NCBI RefSeq assembly: GCF_023721935.1
Contig: NC_064818.1
Location: 76,731,041 to 76,795,040, forward strand
Length of the DNA: 64,000 nt
Source: Panthera uncia
Taxonomy: Eukaryota > Chordata > Mammalia > Carnivora > Felidae
Reading direction: 5' to 3'
The position numbers and the translations under genes are program-made. This document shows, piece after piece, positions 9,956 to 20,600 of this stretch. The notes under the pieces were generated by a model. It ran no database searches and was not told the DNA's origin. It saw only the letters and a list, made by a program, of their open reading frames with translations. Every line of letters starts with the position of its first letter. Position 1 is the stretch's first letter.

Positions 9956-11059
9956 TCCTTGGAGCTTTGGTCACCTTTTCTAGGAGAATTCTTCCCAGGA
10001 CTCTGTCTCAAGCCTGGCCCTCTCCCTAGTGCCTGGTGGTTGCATGGGAACGTGATGATTTCTCGGGACGTGAGATTCACAGAAAGAGCTGGACGAAGCC
10101 CCAGAGATGGGTCAGTTGGAACAACCCTTTCACTTGAGAGAATCCTGGGCTTCAGAAGGCTTAAGGGGCCACACAGTTCACATGGTTTCTAATCCAAGAG
10201 GACTTTCTTTTTCAGCAGGTAGATCCTTTCCGAAAGGAAACCATAGGTTTGGGGGGGGGGGGTAGATGCTCATTTCATGGACTCCAGGGTGAGTATGATC
10301 GAAACTTCCTTCCGTGCCTCAGGAGCCTGCATAGGTCCAAACCCTCCCTTCGCATGTGGGTTGAGAGCTGTTCTCAGAAACCTAGTAGGGATCGAGATGC
10401 TCATTGATTTCCATTAGAAAACACAGTCTTGGCGCATGTGGATTGCCATGCCTCAATAGGCTCCCACACTAATAAGATTCTGATTAGATACTAATTAGTC
10501 TCATTGTTGTGAGCCTGTTAAAACTCTCCCAGGCTGTCCTATGCCCTGTACACCTGGTCTAACAGACCCCCCTCAAAAGACAAAATAGACAAAATCTGCT
10601 GGGAGCCCAGGCTTGCTTGGGCCTGCTTGGGAAAGCTGCTTTCCCGGGAGGCCTGTCCTGCTGCCAGCCTGGCCATGGGATTAGGCACGGGTCAGAGCTG
10701 GGGTCACAGGACAAAGATCAAATGTCAGCCCTTGGGGCTAGGGCTGGGCCCATGACACAAGCCGGGTTATTTTCCTAAGTGACTCATCTTCCAGTCCAAG
10801 CTCAGATTCAGGGGTAGGTCTGTCCAAGGGACGGGCAGAGACAGGGGCTTGGAGGCTGGGGTCTGGACGGCCAGGTGACCTAACATCTATGCCTCTGTAG
10901 CATCTGCAGTCCCCCAAGTTCAGGGTCGCTGGAAGGAAGGCTCCACTGGTGAGCCCGGTGTCATCATAGCTGTGTTTACCGAGGTTTACTCTGCCCCCAG
11001 GACTGTGCCTCCTGCCTGAGCGACCTTTTCAATGCCTCCTGACATCAAGGAGAGAGATG
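9956..11059. other. single-copy sequence with a 12-base G run
   Basis: A G run lies at 10251-10262. Around 10465-10530 there is an AT-rich patch with the palindromic homeodomain word CTAATTAG, which may be regulatory. No repeat or exon recognised. Confidence 0.4.
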
Positions 11060-11495
11060 CTATTTTTGTTTAATGAGGTGAAATTCGCGTGAAATAAAAT
11101 TAAGCATGTTAAGGTGACACTCAATTGAATTCAACATGTCACGGTGTTAGGCAACCAACGCCTCTATCTAGTTTCAAAACATTTTAAACCTTCCCAAACA
11201 AAACCCGGTACGAATTTAAACAGTTTTTCCTTTTCCCCTCTTCCCCGCTGCATCTGGTAACCACTAATCTGCTTTCTGCCTCGGTGGATTTACTGATTCT
11301 GAATATTTCATATAAATGAATCATATACTATGTGATCTTTTTACTTAGCATGATGCTTTCGGATTTCATCCATGTTGTAGCCCGGGTCAGCACCTCATTC
11401 TTTTTTTACGGCCGAATAGTGCTCCATTGTGTGGCTCTGCCGCCATTTTGTCTGTGTGTTTATCCATGGAGGGCTATTTGGGCTGTTTCCACCTT
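11060..11495 (-). mobile_element. L1M LINE 3' end (3'UTR and end of ORF2)
   Basis: In plus-strand order: AATGAGGTGAAATTCGCGTG, CACCTCTATC-like CGCCTCTATCTAGTTTCAAA, CTGCATCTGGTAACCACTAA, ATATTTCATATAAATGAATC, CATCCATGTTGTAGC, GAATAGTGCTCCATTGTGTG and TTGGGCTGTTTCCACC. These are antisense L1M landmarks. Several CpGs (TTCGCGTG, TTACGGCCGAATAG) stand where L1 consensus has CA or TG. Confidence 0.88.
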
Positions 11496-11504
11496 GGGAG
11501 GGGC

Positions 11505-11636
11505 TGTTTTCATTACCATTTCACAGATATGGGGTTTCAGAGCCTGACAGTCTTTTCCAGGTTCACCCAGTGACTGGCTGAGCTGGGCATTAAATTCAAG
11601 TTTTGAAAGCTCCACTCTTAACCTACAAATCCTGCT
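11505..11636 (-). repeat. MIR
   Basis: CCATTTCACAGATATGGGGT, CAGTGACTGGCTGAGCTGGG and CTCCACTCTTAACCTAC follow the antisense MIR order. Confidence 0.7.
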
Positions 11637-11751
11637 ACCTCTCAACATCTCCGAGCAGCTGGTAATGGGCTAAAAAGATGAAGGAATGGTCTTCTCTGGC
11701 CCCTCTCCCGGGACTCCTTGGGGAAGGGGGTTCTGGGCTGGTCTGGGTTTT

Positions 11752-11812
11752 GAATACCATTTTACAGGCAGAAAAATAAGAAGCCTCAAAGAAGGTTAAT
11801 ATCTAACGTGAC
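11752..11812 (-). repeat. MIR fragment
   Basis: ATACCATTTTACAGGCAGAA followed by AAGCCTCAAAGAAGGTTAAT matches the 'cattttacagatgaggaaactgaggctcagagaggttaa' core. Confidence 0.55.
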
Positions 11813-11829
11813 ATAATTCTTCGTGCTAT

Positions 11830-12225
11830 TTCTTTTAAAAAATCACGCTTATTGAGGTGTAAGTTACGTGCAATAAAATTCGCCAGCTTGAGTGTGCATC
11901 TGATGAGCTCTGACCCGTGAACACTGTTGCATAACCGCCCTCCACAATCAAGACATTAAAGTATTTTTTTTTCTCTCTTCTCGTCGGGCTTCTCGCCATT
12001 ACCTTTCACAGCAGCGCCCCCCCCCCCCCACCCGAGGCCCGGTGGTAGTCCATGATTTGGATCTGCCTCACTTTGTTTATCCATTCTCCAGCTGATGGGC
12101 ATTTGGGTAATTTCCAGTCTTAGGCTATTATGAATAAAGCTGCTGTGAACATTCATGTACAGGAACTTGTCTGCACACAGCAGTGGGATTGCTGGGTCGT
12201 ATGGAAAGTGTAGCATCTTCTGTGC
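11830..12225 (-). mobile_element. L1M LINE 3' end
   Basis: A second antisense L1M 3' end: GCTTATTGAGGTGTAAGTTA, GCATAACCGCCCTCCACAAT, CTTTGTTTATCCATTCTCCA, GGGCATTTGGGTAATTTCCA, GCTATTATGAATAAAGCTGC and GGGATTGCTGGGTCGTATGG. A 13-base C run (12017-12029) interrupts it. Confidence 0.88.
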
Positions 12226-13149
12226 GCCCTAAGAGGTGGCTTTCTGCGGCCCGGCTCAGTCTCTGGGATCCAGTGGGTGGAGCCCACGGAGGCAACCGTG
12301 AGGCCCCTAAGCCTGTCCTTCCTGGGACCCGTTAAACTTGGTCAGCAGTTTTAACCGTTCCTTCCCTGGGGCAATGTCCTGGTGCTCAGAGGGCGGCCCT
12401 CAGGCCTTCCCAGGGAAGCAGGCAGGTTGGAACTGGGGAGAAAGCTTGCACTAAAAAAAAAAAAAACCCTCTCCTCTCAATATTCTGAGCTGATGACTCA
12501 GAACATGTCAGCCCCTTGGTCTAGTATTTTTAAGGGTTTTCCTCAAAGTGCTTCCTCCGGTACCCTAGGTCCCTGATGGTGGCAGGTGGTCCACCTTTCT
12601 TTTCTTCTCTGCATGAGATGGGGCTCCTGGGAAATGAAGAATTTCAGAGGGGTTGAGGCTTGGGCCCTCCTTATGGCCTGGCCCATCTCCCAGACGGTGG
12701 GCCTGTACTTACCTGCTGTTAGAATTTTCCTAGGCAAGAACAGTTATGGTGCCCCCATGCTGTTTGGAACGGAAAAGGAAAATGAGCAGGCAAATGTCCA
12801 GGCAAATGCCTGTGGTTTTGAAAACAGAGCTATTCTCTTTCAGGACCTTTCTAGGGGAGTCATTTCCATGCCCATCTGATAGCAGGGGCCTAGTCAGGCC
12901 AGCAGATAAAGCCCATCGGGGACCTTTGAAGGGAAAATAAACATTTGCTTTCTTACCGGCCCCTGGAAGATCATTTGCATGAAACCCTGCAGCATTTCCA
13001 AGATCTTTGGGGGGTGGGGGTGGGAAGCGAGAGGTGGAAGAGAATGAGTTTGCATGATCCTGGCAAAGCAGAACTAAGTGGTTCAGGTTAATCCATATTG
13101 TTTTCTTATTATTTGCAAAGATAAGGGACCGGAGAGGTTCAGGCTGCGG
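12226..13149. other. single-copy sequence, nothing recognised
   Basis: It contains an oligo-A run near 12453 and some AT-rich stretches. No repeat or exon recognised. Confidence 0.4.
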
Positions 13150-13254
13150 CCCTGATCCTTGCTCTGGTTCCACTCCTGATTTCTCGCTTGACCTCTTTGG
13201 ACCTCAGTCTCCTCTTCTATAAAATGAGTAAACGGGGTCACATTCCCCCATTTA
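13150..13254 (+). repeat. MIR
   Basis: CTCGCTTGACCTCTTTGGAC followed by CTCAGTCTCCTCTTCTATAA and AATGAGTAAACGGGG is the MIR core in sense orientation. Confidence 0.75.
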
Positions 13255-13440
13255 AGCCATCTGCATTTATTGAGCATATGTTATGTGCCAGGTACTCTGT
13301 CTGCTAGGAGATTCAGGAACAACGGGACAGATAAGTCCCTGCTTTCAAAGACCTCCCTGCCCCTTGGGAGTCAAGCAGGTGAGCAGACACCGGCCAGTGA
13401 CAGTGTTGGACAGGAAGAGGGACTGGCCCCACATGAGGCG
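13255..13440 (-). repeat. LINE2 3' end
   Basis: GCATTTATTGAGCATATGTT, ATGTGCCAGGTACTCTGTCT, GACAGATAAGTCCCTGCTTT is the antisense L2 terminus. It directly abuts the MIR. Confidence 0.7.
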
Positions 13441-13956
13441 GGGAGGGTGAGGAAGGATTGCAGGGGAAACTAATACCATCTCCCAGTTCTGACCCTGAGG
13501 TCTGTGACTGTCCTGCCTGTCCTCACGGGGGCTCTCAGCTGGGGATGATCTGGGCTCATTTCCAGATGACAGCCAGCCTTTCTCCCCTATGGACAGACTC
13601 CTCTTACAAATGCAAATAACAAGTGTAAATGACACTGGCCGTCAGAATTATGGCTGCCTTCTCCTCTCTGCTCTTCCTCCCTCCTTTCGCTTCCCTGGAA
13701 AGTATCCTAGAAGAGACGTCTCCACCAGACCCTCTGACAGTAGAACTGAGGTCACAGCCTCAGGCGTGGGGTCCGTGGGGCCGCGCTCGCAACAGCTTCT
13801 GGGTTCGCGAATCCACGGAAAATGTTGATGTCTTGTAAGCACGGGAGGAAAAAAATAGGATGTGATTCTGGAGGAAAATATGTTAAGTCCATAAAAATTT
13901 TTGTTCTGTGCAGGAGTAGAAGTCTAAAAGTAGCAAATGACCGGGGGCGGGGGGGT
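13441..13956. other. single-copy sequence, nothing recognised
   Basis: No repeat or gene recognised. The right end becomes G-rich just before the SINE. Confidence 0.4.
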
Positions 13957-14165
13957 GGGGGGCGCCTGGATGGCTCAGACAGTGAAGCAGCCGACTCTTG
14001 GTTTGGGCTCGGGTCGTGATCTCACCGTTCATGAGTTTGAGCCCCACATCAGGCTCTGTGCTGACAGTGCAGAGCCTGCTTGAGGTTTCCCCTCTTTCCC
14101 TCTCTCTCTGCCCCTGTCCTGCTCTTTCTCTGTCTTTCAAAATAAATAAACTTAAAAGGAAAAGA
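13957..14165 (+). mobile_element. CAN-SINE (felid type), short-body subfamily
   Basis: GGGCGCCTGGATGGCTCAGA head, GTTCATGAGTTTGAGCCCCA B-box region, CAGAGCCTGCTTGAGG body and AATAAATAAACTTAAAA tail. The flanking duplication is not clear. Confidence 0.95.
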
Positions 14166-14244
14166 AAATAATTGGACGGATGTTGTGAAAGGGACACCAA
14201 CCGAAGCCTCCTCTTTAGTCAGGGGGCCTTGCCAGACAGCAGAG

Positions 14245-14345
14245 AGGGATCAGGAGGACTCAGATCCTGGCTTTGTCTTTCACAGACAAGACCTCTGAGA
14301 CTCAGTGTTCCCATCTGTAAAATGAGCAGGTTGGGCCAGGCAGGC
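14245..14345 (+). repeat. MIR
   Basis: GACTCAGATCCTGGCTTTGT, then GAGACTCAGTGTTCCCATCT, then GTAAAATGAGCAGGTTGGG: sense MIR core. Confidence 0.75.
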
Positions 14346-14362
14346 TAGGTGTCTCTGATGCC

Positions 14363-14391
14363 TGACCCTGGGACCCTGGGACCCTGGGACT
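14363..14391. repeat. 7-bp tandem repeat (three to four units)
   Basis: CCCTGGGA is repeated head to tail (period 7) within TGACCCTGGGACCCTGGGAC and the following bases. Confidence 0.85.
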
Positions 14392-14779
14392 TGCCGGCCA
14401 GGAACACGGTCTTCCTCGTGACTCATTAGGGAAAACCCGATTCAGAGAGCTCAAGCGCAGCCAACACCAATCGGATGATGGAATGGACGGGTGTAAAGGC
14501 TGAGACTATTTCTGGCTGGTGAGTGGGTTTTGTCCTTTGTGAAGGATCGCGTGACACGGAGACCCTCAAAGAAAAGCCGCTTTGGTCTGTGTCACAGCAC
14601 GTAGGTTATTCTGTTTGCAAACAGGTGCTTCTCAAAATGCTCTTGGGCGCATCGCCGGCTATGGACATGCCCTCCTAAAGAATGTATTTTAACCCAGAAC
14701 CTTAGCGTCGCTGGCTTTTTCAGAGAAACACAAGCTTTGGCAGCTGCAAGCCATCGGAGACCTCCCTCCTCTGGTCCTC
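14392..14779. other. single-copy sequence, nothing recognised
   Basis: No repeat or exon recognised. It merges into the AT-rich block at 14780. Confidence 0.4.
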
Positions 14780-15000
14780 TTTGCCTTTAAGAATTCTTAT
14801 TGTGACTGACGACACTCTCTGGGTACGATTAATTAAATCAATGGCCCCCTCGTAAATTTAAAAATACATCCCCCATGCCTTTAAATCTCGGAATCCCAGC
14901 TGGGAAACTGAAAGGCGTGAAATACACAGTCATCATGTCACAGTCATGGAAACGGGATCCTGGAGCTGTAATTCTGTGATAAATATCTCTGAGACACACA
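14780..15000. promoter_or_regulatory. candidate conserved noncoding element
   Basis: Repeat-free, AT-rich block with GATTAATTAAATCAATGG (homeodomain plus SOX-like words), a CCCAGCTGGG palindrome holding an E-box, and GTGATAAATATC. This composition is typical of developmental enhancers. Conservation cannot be checked here, so the call is inference. Confidence 0.3.
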
Positions 15001-15340
15001 CCCACAATTTGGTTATGCCCCAGAGGCGTCAGGAGGGCCCCTGAGAAGGAGAGGGGAAGGTTCTGGAAGGAGGGACTGGGGTGCCCTGTGGTGTCCTCTG
15101 GGGATCAGTGTAGACTGGAGGCTCAGACAACAATGTAGGGCAAGGCTGGGCTTTCTAGAACGTTCATAATGCAGTCATTGTCTCCATCCATGGATTTAGA
15201 AAGAAATCCCAGAAATTCCACGGAGACCACTGGGAGGAAACATGGGCTGTGTCCTGCTCATTGTCCTGAGTGAGGAGATGAAGGAAGTGACCACTGGGGA
15301 CCACAGAAGGCTAGACAGCTCAGATCTGGCTGGGCAAACA
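15001..15340. other. single-copy sequence, nothing recognised
   Basis: Ordinary mixed sequence without repeat landmarks. Confidence 0.4.
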
Positions 15341-15445
15341 GCCCTCTTTCAACACTGAGGACCTACTAAGCCCCAGGCTCTGACCCAGACACTGACACGT
15401 GGGCTGGCCCCTGCCCGGAGGCGGGGAGCACCCTCGAAGGACCAA
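15341..15445 (-). repeat. possible LINE2 3' end
   Basis: AACACTGAGGACCTACTAAG followed by GCCCCAGGCTCTGACCCAGA resembles antisense L2 (attgagcacctactatgtgccaggcactg). Confidence 0.45.
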
Positions 15446-16164
15446 AGACCATAGGACAGGCGGTACCTCCATCCGTGGGCAACCTGCCTGCTGGGATGCA
15501 GGGGTCTCAGGCAGGGACTTCTGGATGAACTGAAGGGCTAGTGGGAACCCCCCCCCCCCCCCAGGGAAAGAGAAAGATGGAGGGCGTGGCTCCCTGCAGA
15601 GGGTTGGAGGAGGAAAGTGTATGGGACTGGAAGTTGTTCAGTGTGGCCCAGATCGGGGGCGTGAGCTCTGGCCGTGGCAAGAGCTTCCGGGCAGCCTAGA
15701 AGGGCGCCATCTCAGTGCCCTTGGAACCTGGGTGAGGGTCTCAGGTGGCAGGGACAGAGGCAGATGGGCTATGCATTCCGGGGCATCCAGCAAATGCCCT
15801 TTGGTGAAAATTGGGAATTCACTTTATCACTCAATTTGACCCAGTGCTGAAGTTGAGACTTTTCTGTCCCCTTTGGTTTCAGTAGATTCCATTCCTTTTT
15901 ATTTCTCTTTGTTTTTGTTTTTGCTGGATATTGTTCCCAGTTCACTGGGAATTGTATTTCAGAGAAAACTGTTTCCTGAACTCCTTGACTTTTCATTACA
16001 GCCATTATTTCATTCAGGACAAATAAGGGAAAGGCTATTTCACATGTGCTAATAAGCTTGCATCCCCCCCCACCCCCCAACTCCTGATCTCACTTCCAGG
16101 GAGGGGAAAGTCAAGCAGGCAGCCACGGGGCAGGGTGGGAATCCCCTAAGCCCTGTAATCTCTC
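15446..16164. other. single-copy sequence with a 15-base C run
   Basis: The C run is at 15548-15562. The stretch 15830-16060 is AT-rich and repeat-free. No gene recognised. Confidence 0.4.
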
Positions 16165-16330
16165 TGCCAAGCGGGTGCTTGGCAGGATCTCAGTGCCTAA
16201 CAGCAGCCTCTCTCCGAAACCTGCAAGGCAGGTGTTGCTTCCTGATCCAACTGATGAGGAAACGGGGCCTGAGAGATCCCTGACCACCCAAATAAGAAAG
16301 CAGAGCAAGGCTTGTGTCCAGAGACAGTGT
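16165..16330 (-). repeat. MIR
   Basis: AACTGATGAGGAAACGGGGC and CTGAGAGATCCCTGACCACC, then AAATAAGAAAGCAGAGCAAG, follow antisense MIR (cagatgaggaaactgaggctcagagaggttaag...ggcagagc). Confidence 0.65.
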
Positions 16331-17384
16331 TTCTTCTGTCGGACCCATCTAGTGCAAAGAGTTCCTACAACACTCCAGCTACGGTCTCCCCCAAACCCCC
16401 TTTCTGATGGGGCCTGCAGACCCTGGCTCTCCCGGGGAAGCAAACACGGTCGCTGTGTGTTCCGGGGGTCTAAAAGCGCCCCTCCCCATCCCTATCCTGG
16501 GCTCATGCCATGCCAAAGGCTCAGAAAGTCACGGTCAGAGCAGGAAGGGCGGGCTCATTCTTTTTGTATGTCCACCCAAGTGCCCCGGTGTTGCCAGACC
16601 CATCCGGGAAAAATGACTGACAAACCTGTCCCTTTTAAACTTCTTTTCTTAGCAGTGGAATTTTAAGGCAACTTTGAATGAAAGCAAATATATTGCTTTG
16701 GGCTGACGAGAGAGGAGAAGGGGGCCCTGCTGTTGCCCTCTGCACCCCCCAGTGTCCTCAAGATGCGGCCGTGCCCTCCCTCTGGCCCCCCACCTCCACC
16801 TGCCCCATCTGCATGAGCAGCGGTTGAAACCACGGCTCAAAAATATTCTTGAATCTACATCTATTTTCAGCTTGTGCTCGGTTCTCAGCATTAAAATAAA
16901 CCCTAGCACCTCATTACACACTGTATGAAGCAGAACTCCCTTTCATTTTTAAAACTGTCTCCTTCAAGCTCCAGAGGGTGCTTCCTAGTTTGTGCAGGAG
17001 TCCACATGATTTCTTGGGAAAAGCGCAGGTTTGGGAACTAACCGTGCTGGGTTTCATCCCAGGTGCTGGGCTAACGAATGACCACTTCCCCACCGTGTCC
17101 ATCCCTCCATCGGGAAATATCCACTTTGTGGGGACACATCATAGTTAAATTGGACATTGCGTGAGCGGTGTTTTTCTTTCCCTGGAGTCCTGGGCCTTAC
17201 AGACTCAGGTCACCTGTCCGTCTCTTTTAAGACCACTGGATATGTTGACAGTTGACCCTATCCTACCTGCTGCACCTCCCTGCTGAACTTTTCTCTTTAT
17301 AAATTAGATTTTGGTAAACACAGAGGAATGAATGTCCTTTGCTTGCTTATTTTGGGACTGTGCTGATCTTATAAAGCTGGTCCT
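16331..17384. other. single-copy sequence, nothing recognised
   Basis: About 1 kb without repeat landmarks. It includes AT-rich parts near 16850-16950 and 17290-17380. Confidence 0.4.
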
Positions 17385-17417
17385 TTTATTTATTTATTTA
17401 TTTATTTATTTATTTTA
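17385..17417. repeat. TTTA microsatellite
   Basis: Eight uninterrupted TTTA units, ending TTTTAATC. Confidence 0.95.
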
Positions 17418-17548
17418 ATCTCTGAAAGCTAATCCTGGCATCCTGGCATGGATCTTTCATTCAAGTAAGCAGTGACTCAGTCAGCTCGAACATGGGGCCT
17501 TTAAACCCTGTTGGATGGGGTCTCAGGTGAGCCATCATAGGAATTTTT

Positions 17549-17768
17549 CTTAAAAAATTTTTTTAACCTTTGTTTATTTGAGAGAGAGAGAGAGAGAGAG
17601 AGAGCAAGCAGGGGAGAGGCAGAGAGACTGAGACACAGAATCCAAAGCAGGCTCCAGGCTCTGTGCGGTCAGCGCAGAACCCGATGTGGGGCTCGAACTC
17701 ACAGATCTCGAGGTCGTGACCTGAGCCGAAGCTGGACGCTTAACCAACTGAGCCACCCAGGTGCCCCT
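17549..17768 (-). mobile_element. CAN-SINE (felid type), long-body subfamily
   Basis: AACCTTTGTTTATTTGAGAG tail, a pure GA stretch, ACACAGAATCCAAAGCAGGC, and the inverted head ending CCACCCAGGTGCCCC. An imperfect duplication, TCATAGGAATTTT against TCACAGGAACTTTT, flanks it. Confidence 0.95.
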
Positions 17769-18289
17769 GGTCACAGGAACTTTTAAGAGTTGCTACCCAC
17801 ACCCTGGAGCCCCTGCTCATGTGTTTCTGCTCTGAGCAGAGCCCTGTGATGCCGTCTATCACCCCCACTCCCCAGGACTTCTCTGCACGTTACCCCACTG
17901 CCCCATCTTGGTCCTCAACCTAAGGCCAGGTCCCTGATGGGTCCTGGACCACAGATTTGAGGCTCTTCTATTCCCTTTGATTTGGTCTTTGGCAGAGCCC
18001 CAGGAACAGGAGTCCTTGATGGCACCTGGCCCTTTCTAGTCACCGACAAGGGAAACCTGAGAAACCATTCTCAGAAATGGAACTAAATTGTCAGTGAATC
18101 TGTCCCCATCTGGAGAAGAGAGGAAGATTTGGGATGGCAACAAAGGCTCCTTTGATTTCTGTTAATTAACTCCTTTGGACTCAGGGGTCTGAAGTGGCTT
18201 TCGTTTGACACACAAAGAATCCGGGGCAAGGATGATACCCACGCTCCGGGTGTCTGCACTGGAAAGGGCTCCGTGTATTTACCTGTAGG
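17769..18289. other. single-copy sequence, nothing recognised
   Basis: No repeat or exon recognised. Confidence 0.4.
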
Positions 18290-18445
18290 GCAATTCAATT
18301 AAAAATAAAGAAAGGGGTAAATCTATGAGATTAGCTCCAGGAACAATGGCACCAATTGTGGCCAGGTGTAACAATCCCGACCGAAGCAGATGTTAAACAA
18401 ATATTATGATGGCTCCAATCGGCCCCAGTGTGAAATCTTCCTATT
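18290..18445. promoter_or_regulatory. candidate conserved noncoding element with inverted SOX words
   Basis: Repeat-free and AT-rich: ATTCAATTAAAAATAAAG, then GGAACAATGGCACCAATTGT, in which ACAAT and ATTGT face each other across 7 bases, then AAACAAATATTATGATGGCT (forkhead-like). Function is inferred from motif density only. Confidence 0.3.
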
Positions 18446-19057
18446 TGTCTTTCTCATCATCTCCAGGGATGGAAATCCTGAAATCTTCATCCATAACCCA
18501 CTTCGGTGATCACTGAAATGATCATATGGAGAGAGCTTAGTTGTAAACATCTACATGAAGGGGCATCAGTTATTAATGTGGGGACGATCTGGTGTTGCCT
18601 GCTCATTTCTCCCGGTCCCTCCATCCTTCTTGGAATGTCCTTCCATTACCACAAAGGCTTCTTGGGCTTTCGTGGCAGACTCCGGAGAAGGAGGGGGCAG
18701 AGGAAAACAGGCTATAGGCTGGGGCCGGGAGCAGTATTGATGGGAGGACCCTAATGGAGGCAACTGGAGGTTTTCTTCCTAGGTGTCGGGAACAGAGAGT
18801 AGACGGGGAACTGTAGTGTGCGAGGAAACGTGATGTGAAGGGAAGGGCGAATTTAGGGATTATTGTCCTGGGCCGTGTATCCCCTCCACGAGTGTTTGTA
18901 TTCTGAATAAATGAATGACTATATGTAGAAATGTATGTAGAGTGACAAACACTTGCCTATAGGCTGACTCAGGTGCTTATTTTGTTAGATGGTTATTTTG
19001 GTTTTAATGAAACGGGTATAAAACTTAGGATTTTTTTTTTTAATTTGGGATATTTTT
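18446..19057. other. single-copy sequence, nothing recognised
   Basis: AT-rich after 18890. No repeat recognised before the SINE train. Confidence 0.4.
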
Positions 19058-19082
19058 AAAATACTGGAATTTAAAAATTCCA

Positions 19083-19288
19083 GGGGCACCTGGGTGGCTC
19101 AGTCGGTTAAGTGTCCAACTCTTGGTTTTGGCTCAGGTCACGTTCTCATGGTTCATGGGTTGGAGCCCCGCATTGGGCTCTTCACGGAGCCTGCTTGGGA
19201 TTCTCTTTCTCTCCCTCTCTGCCCCTCCCCTGCTTGTGCTCCTTCTCTCTCTCTCTCTCAAAATAAATAAATAAACATTAAAAAATAT
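19083..19288 (+). mobile_element. CAN-SINE (felid type), first of a train of three
   Basis: GGGGCACCTGGGTGGCTCAG head, body ending GGAGCCTGCTTGGGATTCTC, tail AATAAATAAATAAACATT. Short-body subfamily with part of the mid-section missing. The flanks TACTGGAATTTAAAAATTCC and TACTGGAATAGAAATATTCA look like a decayed target duplication of about 20 bp. Confidence 0.93.
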
Positions 19289-19374
19289 ACTGGAATAGAA
19301 ATATTCAAAATAGGACTTAATACAACTTTGGAATTTGAACAGCATTGAAAATTTCCATTAAAATGGAACGATCA

Positions 19375-19564
19375 CGGCACTTGGGTGACTCAGTCAGTTG
19401 AGGGTCCTATTTAGGTTCAGCGCAGGGTCTCATGGTTAATGAGTTCAAGCCCCACATTGGGCTCACTGCTGTCAGCACAGAGCTCACTTTAGATCCTCTG
19501 TCCCCTCTCTTTCTGCCCCTCCCCCATCTCTTAAAAATAAACAACCATTTAAAAAATAAATAAA
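19375..19564 (+). mobile_element. CAN-SINE, old diverged copy
   Basis: GGCACTTGGGTGACTCAGTC head, GAGTTCAAGCCCCACATTGG, a body reading CACAGAGCTCACTTTAGATC, and an A-rich tail. It is the most diverged complete copy in the window and carries a 'gatcctctgtcccc' body variant. Confidence 0.88.
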
Positions 19565-19776
19565 GGGGCGCCGGGGTGGCTCAGTCGGTTAAGCATCTGA
19601 CTTCGGCTCAGGTCATGATCTCGCGGTTTGTGGGCTTGATCCCTGAGTCGGGCTCCGGGCTGACAGCTTGGAGCCTGGAGCCTGCTTTGGATTCTGTGTT
19701 TCCCTCACTCCCGGCCTCTCCCCACCTCACACTCTGTTTCTCTCTCTCTCAAGAATAAATAAACATAAAAAAAGAA
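19565..19776 (+). mobile_element. CAN-SINE (felid type), long-body subfamily, in the A tail of the preceding copy
   Basis: GGGGCGCCGGGGTGGCTCAG starts immediately after AAAAAATAAATAAA of the previous element. The body carries GGAGCCTGGAGCCTGCTTTG. It probably inserted into the older copy's A-rich tail. Confidence 0.94.
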
Positions 19777-19799
19777 GAGGACAAAGGCACCCCTATCTT

Positions 19800-19870
19800 G
19801 TTCATGTTGGGGCTCCAGGCCCCTGCTTGGCACTTAACAGGCCTTTAAGACGTATTTGTTGAACGACGGA
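19800..19870 (+). repeat. LINE2 3' end
   Basis: GCTTGGCACTTAACAGGCCT then ACGTATTTGTTGAACGACGG is the sense L2 terminus (tggcacatagtaggcactcaataaatgtttgttgaatgaa). Confidence 0.65.
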
Positions 19871-20454
19871 AGGGAGGAATCCAAGGACAGTCAGGTTCTC
19901 GATGGTCCATCCTGTTTCCATCCCGGGTCTCAGAAAACATCCTGGAGCAGCTCAGATCTGAAATCTGGTCTCGTACACCAGACGCTCTGGAGACCTCCTC
20001 CCGCCTACCTTCTCCTGGGCTTGCCATGGCTCCTGACTCTGTCTCTGCAAAGCAATTGGGCTACATTTATTACAATGTTGGTCACACTGAGGCAAGTAAT
20101 AAAATTTGAGTGGTAGATACAGAATCATTTCATTTGAACATTTTTAACTTCACATTTTTCAAATGGCCATTTGGCTTTGTATAGACACAAGGAAAGAATT
20201 ACGACCTTTGGCCAACTTTACTGAACAAAGCCATAAAATATAGTTGAAGTATATAGTGCCTTTTGATTTGGGGGGTGGGGGGACGAGATGTCATTATTGC
20301 TTGAATTATTCTATTTCATCGCCGTAGACAGAAGCATTCTGCAGAGACTGAAAAGTCCTTTGGCTCAGCCTGTGAGCCTTTGGGAGAGGAAGGGGGGGGG
20401 GGGTGCTGTCCCAGGAAGGAGTTTCTCTTCTTAAGGATTCCTGAGAAAAGGAAT
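19871..20454. other. single-copy sequence with a 12-base G run
   Basis: The G run is at 20392-20403. The 20100-20330 stretch is AT-rich and repeat-free. Confidence 0.4.
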
Positions 20455-20525
20455 TACATGTCTGCTAAGTCAAGTCCCTTAGTTTCTCTGAGACCCAATA
20501 TTCCCTATAAAACATGGAAGTGACA
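20455..20525 (+). repeat. MIR fragment
   Basis: CAAGTCCCTTAGTTTCTCTG and CCCTATAAAACATGGAAG keep the MIR 'caagtcacttaacctctctg...ctgtaaaatggg' order. Confidence 0.5.
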
Positions 20526-20600
20526 TCGCCTGATTTCCCTTCTTTGTGTCACAATCGTGTGGACCAGTTAGAAAAAGATGCATTTTAAATGTACCTTCCA

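Noticed and set aside
15700..15716. CTCF/YY1-like word GGCGCCATCTC
   Set aside because: The right half of the core is good, but the left half is out of register by one base. Not strong enough to list as a site.
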